From: Ga0077555 sp050250755
Lineage (GTDB): Bacteria > Pseudomonadota > Alphaproteobacteria > Rhizobiales > Hyphomicrobiaceae
Direction: 5' to 3'
Length of the DNA stretch: 64,000 nt
NCBI GenBank assembly: GCA_050250755.1
Contig: JBFWOB010000004.1
Span: 143,390-207,389 of the forward strand
The notes below the pieces were generated by a model. The model was given only the letters and a program-made list of their open reading frames with translations, had not been told where the DNA came from and ran no database searches. The position numbers and the translations under genes are program-made. Below, piece by piece: positions 38,547-46,385 of the stretch (the first letter of the stretch is position 1; each line of letters starts with the position of its first letter).

Positions 38547-39518
38547 ATGAACCGCCTCGTCCTCCCCGTCCTGATCGCGGTGCTGCTGGCCTTACCTCTG
38601 GCAATCCGCGACGCCTACGTCCTCCATGTCATGGTCGTCATCGGCATCAATGTCGTGATGGCTGTCAGCATGTGGCTTCTCGGGATTACCGGGCTTATCT
38701 CCTTCGGTCAGGCGGGTTTCATGTTCATCGGCGCAATGACCACCGCGCTCTTGACCAAGAATCTGCACTGGTCGTTCTGGAGTGCGCTTCCGCTCTCGGC
38801 TGTTGCGGCCGGTTTGGTGGCGGCTCCAGTCGGACGCCTCAGCCTCCGCGTAAAAGGCGTCTACTTCTTTCTGGTTACTCTTGCCTTTGGACAGGTCGTC
38901 TCGGGAATTTTTGCCTACTTCGAAAATCCATTCGGCGGTTGGTATGGCATCCGCAATATTCCGCCACCGCAGCCCGCCTCACTTTTCGGAACCCTCGACA
39001 AGACTGCCTTCTACTATCTAGCGCTTGCGCTGGTGTTCATCACCTGTTGGGTCATTCACCGTGTCAGTCGATCCTGGTTTGGCGACGTCCTCTGGAGCAT
39101 CCGCGAAGGCGATTTACTTGCTAGTTCGATTGGCGTCGATGTTCCCGGCAGCAAGCTGATTGCCTTCGTCGTATCTGCCTTCTTCGCCGGCGCCGCGGGC
39201 AGCCTCTATGCGGCCTACTTCGGCTATATCAGCCCTCTTGTCTTCACCTTCGAGTACTCGGTCAATATCCTGATCTTCATCGTCGTCGGTGGATTTGCCA
39301 ACATGGCTGGACCGATCCTCGGTGCACTCGTGCTCACCGTCATCCCCGAGTTGTTTCGGGTCACCGGCAAGTACCAGATGATGGCCTTTGGCCTTATCTT
39401 GGTGTTCTCAATGCTGCTGATGCCACAAGGAATAGTCGGCGCCTGGCAACGCTTCACCGAACGCCGCGCGACCGCTCGTGCCTCTGCGCGCGCGCTCGCC
39501 CCCCGGAGCGGAGATTAG
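38547..39518 (+). CDS. livM: LIV-type ABC transporter permease (LivM), operon 3
   Basis: A 323-residue permease. LivM marks are GITGLISFGQAGFMFIGAMT, RVKGVYFFLVTLAFGQVVSG, SIREGDLLASSIGVDVPG, and VVGGFANMAGPILGALVL. ATG 38547 has GCGAGG about eight bases upstream; GTG 38538 is possible. The 90-base gap from livH holds no obvious signal. The livG start follows three bases after its stop. Confidence 0.92.
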   Translation: MNRLVLPVLIAVLLALPLAIRDAYVLHVMVVIGINVVMAVSMWLLGITGLISFGQAGFMFIGAMTTALLTKNLHWSFWSALPLSAVAAGLVAAPVGRLSLRVKGVYFFLVTLAFGQVVSGIFAYFENPFGGWYGIRNIPPPQPASLFGTLDKTAFYYLALALVFITCWVIHRVSRSWFGDVLWSIREGDLLASSIGVDVPGSKLIAFVVSAFFAGAAGSLYAAYFGYISPLVFTFEYSVNILIFIVVGGFANMAGPILGALVLTVIPELFRVTGKYQMMAFGLILVFSMLLMPQGIVGAWQRFTERRATARASARALAPRSGD

Positions 39519-39521
39519 CTC

Positions 39522-40301
39522 ATGCCCCTTTTTTCGGTTGAGCATCTCACACGCCGGTTTGGTGGCCTTGTAGCGGTAGATAACGTATCGCTGTCAGTAG
39601 AATCCGGCGAGATCCGAGGTTTGATCGGACCAAACGGCGCCGGTAAGACGACGTTCTTCAATCTCGTCAGCGGAACCCTCGTGCCGACATCCGGTCGGGT
39701 GCTTTTCGACGGTCAAGACATCACGCGCGTATCCATGCACCGGCTCGTACACCGTGGCCTTGTCCGCACGTTCCAGCATGCGCAGCTTTTTCCGAGCTTC
39801 ACGGTACTGAAGAATGTCTTGATGGGCTTACAGGTCCACGCCAAGTCTGGCTTCTGGGAGGGCCTGGTCAATTCCTCGGCGACGCGCCGCCACAATTCGG
39901 CGCTCGATGAGCGGGCAAGGGAAATCATTTCCTTCGTCGGCTTGGCAGGACGCGAGAATGACGTCGCTGCCAGTCTTTCGCACGGCTACAAACGAATCCT
40001 TCAGGTCGCCATCGGCCTCGCTCCGAAACCGCGACTGCTGCTGCTGGACGAGCCCGTAGCAGGTATGAACCACAATGACGTCGATCGCATGATGGCGTTG
40101 ATTCGCAGGCTTCGCGACGAACAAGAGGTCACCATCATACTTGTCGAGCACAACATTAGGGCCGTGATGAACGTCTGCGATCGCATAAGCGTCCTGCAGT
40201 TCGGTCGGAAAATAGCCGAGGGCAGTCCGCAGGACGTTGCACAAGACAAGACGGTAATCGAAGCCTATCTGGGTGTGGCGGACGATGACGAGGCTGCTTG
40301 A
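39522..40301 (+). CDS. livG: LIV-type ABC transporter ATP-binding protein (LivG), operon 3
   Basis: A 259-residue LivG ATPase: Walker A GPNGAGKTTFFNLVSG, VRTFQHAQLFPSFTVLKNV, the LivG signature SLSHGYKRILQVAIGL, Walker B LLLLDEPVAGMN, and H-loop VEHNIRAV. It overlaps livF by 17 bases and so is translated with it. Confidence 0.93.
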   Translation: MPLFSVEHLTRRFGGLVAVDNVSLSVESGEIRGLIGPNGAGKTTFFNLVSGTLVPTSGRVLFDGQDITRVSMHRLVHRGLVRTFQHAQLFPSFTVLKNVLMGLQVHAKSGFWEGLVNSSATRRHNSALDERAREIISFVGLAGRENDVAASLSHGYKRILQVAIGLAPKPRLLLLDEPVAGMNHNDVDRMMALIRRLRDEQEVTIILVEHNIRAVMNVCDRISVLQFGRKIAEGSPQDVAQDKTVIEAYLGVADDDEAA

Positions 40302-40998
40302 CGTCCAGGCGATCGGTGTCGCCTACGGTACCGCGGAAGTGCTCCGCGAGCTGTCGCTGCACGTCGATGACAAAGAGACGGTGACTCTCATCGGCGCCAA
40401 TGGTGCCGGCAAGACGTCCTGCCTTCGCGCAATCTCCGGCCTCGAGCCGCTGACTTCAGGTGAAATTTATTTTGCCGGTGAGAGGATCGATACCCTCACT
40501 CCGCGCCAGCGGTTGGAACGCGGCCTTGTCCACGTGCCCGAGGGAAAGCGTCTCTTTCCGCGGATGACGGTTATCGAGAATCTGGCGATGGGCGCTTTTC
40601 TGCGAGCAGATAAGCAATCTGTGCGCACCGACATCGAGCTCCTGTGCGACCGTTTTCCAATTTTGCGCGCACGCCGCAATCAGGCCGCAGGCAGCATGTC
40701 GGGTGGAGAGCAACAAATACTCGCGTTCGCGCGCGGCTTGATGGCACGGCCAAAGCTGCTTCTCGTTGACGAGCCGACGGTCGGACTATCGCCCATCATG
40801 GTGAAGGAGCTGTCGGCGGCACTCCGCGCCATTCATAGGGACGGCGTCGCCATTCTCCTCGTTGAGCAGAATGCCGCCATGGCACTCAGGTTGGCGACCC
40901 GGGGTTATCTTCTCGAGACGGGGCGCTGCGTCGCCGAAGATACGACTAACTCATTGATGGCTAATGACTACGTGCGCAAGTCTTATCTGGGCATCTAG
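40285..40998 (+). CDS. livF: LIV-type ABC transporter ATP-binding protein (LivF), operon 3
   Basis: A 237-residue LivF ATPase: Walker A GANGAGKTSCLRA, HVPEGKRLFPRMTVIENL, signature MSGGEQQILAFARGL, Walker B LLLVDEPTVGLS, LLVEQNA and terminal VRKSYLGI. ATG 40285 fits the family start (MTRLLDVQAIGVAYG); GTG 40273 is an alternative. It is the last gene before the type I-E CRISPR array. Confidence 0.93.
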   Translation: MTRLLDVQAIGVAYGTAEVLRELSLHVDDKETVTLIGANGAGKTSCLRAISGLEPLTSGEIYFAGERIDTLTPRQRLERGLVHVPEGKRLFPRMTVIENLAMGAFLRADKQSVRTDIELLCDRFPILRARRNQAAGSMSGGEQQILAFARGLMARPKLLLVDEPTVGLSPIMVKELSAALRAIHRDGVAILLVEQNAAMALRLATRGYLLETGRCVAEDTTNSLMANDYVRKSYLGI

Positions 40999-41056
40999 GG
41001 CGTATGTGTAAGCAGTACAGATCGAGCGCTGACAGCAGTGGATGTGGACGCTGTCG

Positions 41057-41077
41057 CAGCCAAGTCCAATTTGGCTG
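41057..41077 (+). terminator. Possible hairpin after LIV operon 3
   Basis: CAGCCAA (41057-41063) and TTGGCTG (41071-41077) form a seven-base stem with a seven-base loop, about 60 bases after livF. No T-tract follows, so its role as terminator is uncertain. Confidence 0.35.
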
Positions 41078-41129
41078 AAGCAGTAGTTCGCCCAAGTGCT
41101 GTGGTCACGCCGACAACGTCCGCGCAGCG

Positions 41130-41768
41130 CCAACATGCCCCGCGGGTGCGGGGAACGGACTGGCTATCCGCTGCGCAATGCGCATGAGCCCGGTTCAGCC
41201 CCGCGGGTGCGGGGAACGGATTGTTGTCCGGCCCCTTGATCTCGGCCACGCCGGTTCAGCCCCGCGGGTGCGGGGAACGGTCGTCACGGGTGTTGGTGGC
41301 CCTGCGCGGGGCCGGTTCAGCCCCGCGGGTGCGGGGAACGGTCGTCACGGGTGTTGGTGGCCCTGCGCGGGGCCGGTTCAGCCCCGCGGGTGCGGGGAAC
41401 GGAATCCGGAGCCGGCATGCGAGCAGGACGGGTGCGGTTCAGCCCCACGGGTGCGGGGAACGGACGACGATGCGCTCGCCGCTGTCGACCTTGACCGGTT
41501 CAGCCCCGCGGGTGCGGGGAACGGCTCGAGCAGTACGAGGCGACAACGGCGGAGCGCGGTTCAGCCCCGCGGGTGCGGGGAACGGTTGATCGCCCCGGTT
41601 TGCAAGCCGGTCAATTCCGGTTCAGCCCCGCGGGTGCGGGGAACGGAACACGGGAAACTGCCGCTGATAGACCACCCACGGTTCAGCCCCGCGGGTGCGG
41701 GGAACGGGCTGTCCCAATTTGGCATTTTCCCCTACCATGCGGTTCAGCCCCGCGGGTGCGGGGAACGG
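41130..41768 (-). CRISPR. Type I-E CRISPR array, 11 repeats and 10 spacers
   Basis: Repeats of 29 bases start every 61 bases at 41130, 41191, 41252 and so on to 41740, with spacers of 32 bases. On the minus strand the repeat begins CCGTTCCCCGCACCCGCGG and ends GGCTGAACCG, a typical I-E repeat with stem CCCCGC/GCGGGG. The repeat at 41130 differs from the others in most of its first seven plus-strand bases, so it is the leader-distal end. The array therefore runs on the minus strand from 41768, next to cas2. The repeat at 41435 has one G-to-A change. Spacers at 41281-41312 and 41342-41373 are identical. Confidence 0.98.
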
Positions 41769-41867
41769 ACTTCCGCAGAACACATTGATGCGATAGGACA
41801 ATTCACTTGTCAAAGAACCCTACCGAATTGATCGACGATCAATTCGGCGTCGTGATTGGTGGCGTGG
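41769..41867 (-). promoter_or_regulatory. Leader of the type I-E array, with an 11-base perfect palindrome
   Basis: The 99 bases between cas2 and the first repeat are more AT-rich than the flanks and form the expected leader. CCGAATTGATC (41823-41833) and GATCAATTCGG (41837-41847) are a perfect inverted repeat with a three-base centre. It could act as a terminator for the cas operon or as a binding site for an integration host protein. A small second dyad, GACAA/TTGTC, lies at about 41800-41814. Confidence 0.6.
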
Positions 41868-42191
41868 TCACGTTGGAGATGGCCGCATCGGCGGCTCGTC
41901 GGGCCCCTCGCGAGGGACTGGCTTGAAGCGCACGAGCGTTAGCCCATCGACGTCCACTGTCTCGCGTCGGTTCTCGCCGATGGCGTCGAAGGCAAAGCCG
42001 GAATCGGTGGGCGCTGACCATGTGATCACGGCATTGCCTTCTCCGATCATGAGCTTGATCTCTTCCCAGATGCGCTCGCGCACGCGGGCCCCGTAAACGC
42101 CGACGTACACGCCGGCGCGCACCTCAGCGAGCCATAGCGAGAGGCGGCCGCGAAGACGCGGTGGTGCGTTCTCAACCACGATGACCATCAT
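41868..42191 (-). CDS. cas2: CRISPR-associated protein Cas2, type I-E
   Basis: A 107-residue Cas2e protein. It starts MMVIVVENAPPRLRGRLSLW, followed by EVRAGVYVGVYGARVRERIW, the normal I-E Cas2 pattern. Cas2 forms the core of the Cas1-Cas2 spacer-integration complex. ATG 42191 has AGGAGG nine bases upstream. The start overlaps the cas1 stop by 20 bases, as in many I-E operons. The C-terminal tail (about residues 85-107) is proline- and arginine-rich. The gene appears intact. Confidence 0.95.
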   Translation of the reverse strand: MMVIVVENAPPRLRGRLSLWLAEVRAGVYVGVYGARVRERIWEEIKLMIGEGNAVITWSAPTDSGFAFDAIGENRRETVDVDGLTLVRFKPVPREGPDEPPMRPSPT

Positions 42192-43113
42192 CGCCGGAAG
42201 CCTCCTCGGCAGGTATGGCGGGGTCGGCCGCTTCCGGAGCGTCTTGGGGTGGCTCGAGGCCGCCAACGGCGAGCATCTCGCCGATGTCGGGGATAATGCG
42301 GTCGAGCAGGCGCGACCGACGGAAAAGGTCTCGGCAGGCTATACGGACTTGGCGCTCGACGGGGGAGCCGTCGCCCTTGCCCTTTTGGATGCGTGCCGCT
42401 GTCTCGAACGCTGCGGGCGCGGCGGTTTCGAACTTGTAGATGTCGGCGACGTCGTAGACGAAGGACTGTGGCTTGCCGCGATGCAAGAAGCCGATGGCCG
42501 GTGCGTATCCGGCGGCAAGAATGGCCGCTTCAGAGAGACCGTAGAGGCAGGCGGTTGCTGCCGAAAGGGCGCGGTTGGCGAGATCGGCGCTTTCCCATTG
42601 ACTGCGGTCGTAGTTGCGGGCGTTCCAGTTGATCCCGTGCCGTTGGGCCAGCAACTTATACATTTCGCGGACCCGCGCGCCTTCGATGCCGCGAAGCTGA
42701 TCGACGGAGCGACGGCTCGGCGCCTCCTCATCGAAGCGGCGGTGATACATCTCGCGCACCACCTTGAGGCGCGCGTCCTCGTCAAGAGCGAGCTTGGCTT
42801 GGTAGAGAAGTCGATCGGCGCGGGCGCCGCCCGGTTGGCCGCTGGCATAGAGGCGAACGCCTCCTTCGCCGACCCACACGAGCAGGCATCCGACACGCGC
42901 CGCAAGAACGACAGCGGCGTGGCTGACGCGTGTGCCGGGCTCCAGCATCAGGCAGGCGAGGCCTCCGACTGGGATTTGTGTACGGATACCGTTTGTATCG
43001 ACGAGCACGAATGCCGTGTCGATGACGTCGAGTTCCCCATACTGGAGAAAGACGATCGACGAGCGTTCCTTGATCGCGATCGGGCGGAGCGGCACGAACG
43101 GTGGATCGGACAT
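42172..43113 (-). CDS. cas1: CRISPR-associated endonuclease Cas1, type I-E
   Basis: A 313-residue Cas1e integrase. The metal ligands are E144 (in LRGIEGARVREMY), H211 (GFLHRGK) and D224 (VYDVADIYK), matching E141, H208 and D221 of the E. coli protein. It integrates new spacers at the leader end of the array together with Cas2. The gene is full-length with no interruption, unlike two of the Cascade genes upstream. The last ~40 residues are a low-complexity acidic/alanine/proline tail. Confidence 0.96.
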   Translation of the reverse strand: MSDPPFVPLRPIAIKERSSIVFLQYGELDVIDTAFVLVDTNGIRTQIPVGGLACLMLEPGTRVSHAAVVLAARVGCLLVWVGEGGVRLYASGQPGGARADRLLYQAKLALDEDARLKVVREMYHRRFDEEAPSRRSVDQLRGIEGARVREMYKLLAQRHGINWNARNYDRSQWESADLANRALSAATACLYGLSEAAILAAGYAPAIGFLHRGKPQSFVYDVADIYKFETAAPAAFETAARIQKGKGDGSPVERQVRIACRDLFRRSRLLDRIIPDIGEMLAVGGLEPPQDAPEAADPAIPAEEASGDDGHRG

Positions 43114-43130
43114 TCTAGACGCCTCCCGCC

Positions 43131-43799
43131 TTAGTGCGCGCGCCGGATCAGCATCAGGCCGCAGCCGAAAGCGCGCGCCTTGCCGATGCCTTTCGTCAAG
43201 ATTGATTGGAGGAGGGTGGGATCTCGCACGGTGAGGATGCCCGATATGTCGATCTGGGAGAACTGGATTGGCGGCTCGCCGGACTTGTGGGCGACACGTA
43301 CCTGAAGATAGCCTTCAGCAGACGTCACAGAGGTGTCGACTTGAAAGCCGTTTGCCGTGCCGCGTTTGGCCAGCCAATCAACGGCAACGGCGCTTGCGTC
43401 CGCGGCTGCGAAGGTTTTGCGCCGCTCCATCTTCGACTTTGCATGCATGATTGCGTCGGCCCGGTGGCCTCTCTTCAGCCCGGGGCGCGGCACGGTGACA
43501 ACGGGATTGGCGCGCAAGATGAAACCTAAGCGGTCGCCGGCCACCAATGCAGGCTCATAGGGCTGGCTTTCAAGGCACCAGAGCTTGTGAGAGTCGTGCG
43601 GCGCCGTAGGTGAAATAATGAGATATGAACCAGCTTCCACTTCGCGGAACAGGTAATCACGCTTGGTTTTTGCGCCGTCGTTAAAGAGGGCCCAAACGAG
43701 ACCGTGGCTACGGTCCGCTGCGGCGCCGGTCGCCAGCACCTTAGCCAGAGTGCCCTGTGTGCCGCGTGTGCGGATGAGACGAGCCTTCGTCATGATCAT
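43131..43799 (-). CDS. cas6e: CRISPR RNA endonuclease Cas6e (CasE)
   Basis: A 222-residue Cas6e protein, which cuts the repeat hairpin to make mature crRNA and stays bound in Cascade. It starts MIMTKARLIRTRGTQGTLAK, with the family segment HGLVWALFND (its histidine fits the catalytic position). It ends with the glycine-rich loop KGIGKARAFGCGLMLIRR. ATG 43799 or 43793 are both possible starts; the longer upstream frame lacks family sequence. The gene is intact. Ten bases separate it from the cas5e stop. Confidence 0.93.
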   Translation of the reverse strand: MIMTKARLIRTRGTQGTLAKVLATGAAADRSHGLVWALFNDGAKTKRDYLFREVEAGSYLIISPTAPHDSHKLWCLESQPYEPALVAGDRLGFILRANPVVTVPRPGLKRGHRADAIMHAKSKMERRKTFAAADASAVAVDWLAKRGTANGFQVDTSVTSAEGYLQVRVAHKSGEPPIQFSQIDISGILTVRDPTLLQSILTKGIGKARAFGCGLMLIRRAH

Positions 43800-43809
43800 G
43801 GTGCGGCTC

Positions 43810-44593
43810 CTAACTGAGCGGAGGCGGGCGAATGAGAACCTCGTCGCGGTCGGCAAAAAGCCAGCGGCTGCGATCGCGGATGCGGTCGCGGCGTACGATG
43901 CGCTCGTCGCTATTGAGGCTGAAGGCGCGAGCGTCATCGGCATCCATCCAGAACTCTGCCTGTTTGCCTTGAGGTTCACGCGCGGACGTCTCGGATCGCG
44001 CGTACAACGCCTGGAGGGTGGAGGCTGGATCGGCGTCGAACGCCACGAGCGCTGCTACAGGGTCTCGTGCCCGCAGCGGACTGATCGGCGTCAATGGCAA
44101 ACCAAGCGGACACGACTTACGTCCGAGATAGAGAGCAAAGACCGGCTCAATCAAGCGGTCTTTGATCTCGTCGAGCGACGGTCCCCCCGTATCGACGCGG
44201 CGCCATAGGAGGATGGTCGCGCTTTGCTCGGTGAGATAGCTCCGCTCGGATAGAATGGTGTTTAGTTTGAGCGGCTCGGCAAGTTCGTCACGCCGGGTCA
44301 TCCAGCGCTTGTTGCGCTGGGAGCTAGGCGCCTGCGCGGTGTGGTAATCACGAAGCGTGCGGCCAGGAAGATCGACGCGGACGGCAAAGCCGAGCTCACG
44401 CTCTAGGCTGTCGTGGGCGGCGCGATCCTGTCGCTCTATGCCGCAAGCGGCAGCTACGAGGCCCAGGATCGCAGACCGCGACGGACGACTCCAGGTTCCG
44501 CGCAGCTCACCGGACTGCGACCGAACCCCAGGACGCCATTGGCCCCCACAGACGGAAGGCGAGAAAGTCCGTGATCTCAGGATGAGAGGCCAT
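43810..44593 (-). pseudogene. cas5e: cas5e (casD) disrupted by a one-base insertion near codon 28
   Basis: From ATG 44593 the strand reads MASHPEITDFLAFRLWGPMA and SWGSVAVR, then TGA (44509-44507). Skipping one base just before the stop, at the CC of GTCCGGTGAG, restores GELRGTWSRPSRSAILGLVA and the rest of a normal Cas5e to 43810. The span of 784 bases is three times 261 plus one, as expected for a single insertion. Cas5e binds the crRNA 5' handle in Cascade, so its loss should stop interference. The cas7 overlap of 17 bases supports this start. A sequencing error, or +1 frameshifting at the CGG-TGA site, are alternatives. Confidence 0.85.
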
Positions 44594-45677
44594 TGATGGC
44601 CTCCTTGGCAAGGGCTTTGATCGACGCAAGGTTGCCGGCGTCTCCATCCTCTATTACGGTGTTGAGGTGGGCCGTCGTGGTGGCGCATGGGCCGTAAACA
44701 CTATCGAAGTTTCTGCGCAGCGTACCCAGGCGCGTGATCGAGGCGGCGAGATAGTCGGACTCGTCCCGATGGCTCGAAACGCCGACAGGACGTACGAAGG
44801 CTCCGGCCAGCGACCGCGGTGCGCGGGAGCCCAGTTCCGCCAGCGCGTAGCTCGCATAGGTGCGCGATGCGTAGCTGTTCTGCTTGCCTTTCGGGCTAAC
44901 GGTCAGCGCAGCTTCGATGAAACCTTCGAGCGCATTCGCTGCAAGGGCTTTGTCGCCCGCTAGATTGCGGAGCAATTGGCCGGTATCGACGTTGACATAA
45001 AGATAGAAAACGCCGGCGCCGTATTCGCCGACGCCGATGAAGCCAGCGCCCCGGTCGGCTTCGGCGTTAGCCGACTTGAGATCATCGACTGCAGTATAGA
45101 AATCGTCTTCAACGCTGACGCGGTGGGTGGTGAAGGCGTGCGCGACCTGCGCGGCAGCTTCGATGTTATAAAGCGGATTGTCGGCGAGCATGCGCCCGAA
45201 CAGGGCGATATCGGCAGCTCGCGGTTTCTGGACTAGGACGAGGGTTTCTTTGTCGGCGGTGATGTCGGTGCCTCGAACGAGGCGTTGGGCCAGGGCTTCG
45301 AGACGTGCCAGTTCCTCCGGGCCGAGATGGACCAACTGCTCGGTGAGGCGATTGTTCTCCTTTTTTAGCGCGCCAAGCTTTTCCTTCGTGATGACGGCGC
45401 TGACCAGCTTTGTGATCTGATCATCGTCGCTGACGCCCGCCTTGCGCAGCGCCTGCACGAGGCTTTCGGTGAAGGAATTGGAGCGCGTGCCCCGAGCTTC
45501 GCCGATGGCTTCGTTGAAAACGTCGCTGGTGCGGAAGGCGCGCTTCAAACTTTGCGAGGAAACGCGCAGCCGCTCGGCGCCGCCGAAGTTCAGCGTTTTG
45601 GGCCGGCCCGCATCGTCGCGGTTGAGGTTGGAAGCAGCATAAGGCGTGAGGACGTGCAATTGGAAAAACTGGGTCAT
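44577..45677 (-). CDS. cas7e: CRISPR-associated protein Cas7e (CasC, Cse4)
   Basis: A 366-residue Cas7e, the Cascade backbone protein that coats the crRNA. It begins MTQFFQLHVLTPYAASNLNR, then AERLRVSSQSLKRAFRTSD, and later FTTHRVSVEDDFYTAVDDL and GEYGAGVFYLYVNVD. All are I-E Cas7 signatures, and the length is typical. The gene is open throughout. It overlaps the cas5e start by 17 bases and follows cse2 by 15 bases. Confidence 0.95.
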   Translation of the reverse strand: MTQFFQLHVLTPYAASNLNRDDAGRPKTLNFGGAERLRVSSQSLKRAFRTSDVFNEAIGEARGTRSNSFTESLVQALRKAGVSDDDQITKLVSAVITKEKLGALKKENNRLTEQLVHLGPEELARLEALAQRLVRGTDITADKETLVLVQKPRAADIALFGRMLADNPLYNIEAAAQVAHAFTTHRVSVEDDFYTAVDDLKSANAEADRGAGFIGVGEYGAGVFYLYVNVDTGQLLRNLAGDKALAANALEGFIEAALTVSPKGKQNSYASRTYASYALAELGSRAPRSLAGAFVRPVGVSSHRDESDYLAASITRLGTLRRNFDSVYGPCATTTAHLNTVIEDGDAGNLASIKALAKEAINGLSS

Positions 45678-45692
45678 GGAAATGATCCTGAA

Positions 45693-46385
45693 TCAGAGTG
45701 TCGAGAGAAAGGAGGGCGAGGAATCTGCCGGCACGACAGGGGCAGGCTCGAAATCCTCCTGGTAGTATTGGAAGGCCCAGTCGCGGACGATGCGCGAGTC
45801 GGCGTTCCATAGGACGATGCTCGCGCCGAGGTCGCCGACCGGTGCTTTTTGTTCCAATATCGCGGCGATGCGCCGGGCTTGAAACATCAGGTCGGGCCAG
45901 TCGTTCCGGCACCGCATTAGACGCTTGAAACGCACCTCGGCGAGAGCCGGACTTTCGTCTGCACCCAACAGGCGGGCGGTCGCGCCGCGCTTATGCAGCG
46001 TTTCACCCGTGTCCTTATCGACAGGCGTGCTGTCCTCGCGAATGCGGGCGAGGGCGGCGGTTGCGATGGCGAACGGTTCAAAGGTGCGTGTATCGCCATC
46101 AAGCCATTGTCTGACGCGTCTGTTGTGCAGAGACCGGCTTGAAATACGTGCAATGAGATCGCGGAACGCCGGAATGTCCATTGCGCTACCGATATCGACG
46201 AGCGGTACGCCGTTGCTGTCAGGGGTGACATTGATGCGACGCAATTTGGCGAGTTCTGCGCGGTCGCGGTGGCCGTTGGTGCCCTTCTTCGGCTCGCCCG
46301 TTTTTCTGTCGAGGTCCTGCAATTCGCGCCACCACGATGTGAACGTGTCGGCGAGCAGTTCGTAATCGTTGGAGGCGCTGCTCAT
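45693..46385 (-). CDS. cse2: Cascade small subunit Cse2 (CasB), type I-E
   Basis: A 230-residue Cse2, an all-helical small subunit present twice in Cascade. It shows TFTSWWRELQDL, RAELAKLRRI, and the conserved LARIREDSTP and VRFKRLMRCRNDWPDL regions. Its start overlaps the cse1 stop by four bases. The gene looks intact, and slightly longer than the E. coli protein. Confidence 0.9.
   Translation of the reverse strand: MSSASNDYELLADTFTSWWRELQDLDRKTGEPKKGTNGHRDRAELAKLRRINVTPDSNGVPLVDIGSAMDIPAFRDLIARISSRSLHNRRVRQWLDGDTRTFEPFAIATAALARIREDSTPVDKDTGETLHKRGATARLLGADESPALAEVRFKRLMRCRNDWPDLMFQARRIAAILEQKAPVGDLGASIVLWNADSRIVRDWAFQYYQEDFEPAPVVPADSSPSFLSTL

Noticed and set aside
41178..41831. Plus-strand frames through the I-E array with repeated SAPRVRGT, VQPRGCGER and FSPAGAGNG
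   Set aside because: Same artefact from the 29-base repeats; real features are the array and leader.
42181..43134. 317-residue plus-strand frame opposite cas1
   Set aside because: It is the antisense shadow of the clearly recognised Cas1 gene and shows no family features of its own.
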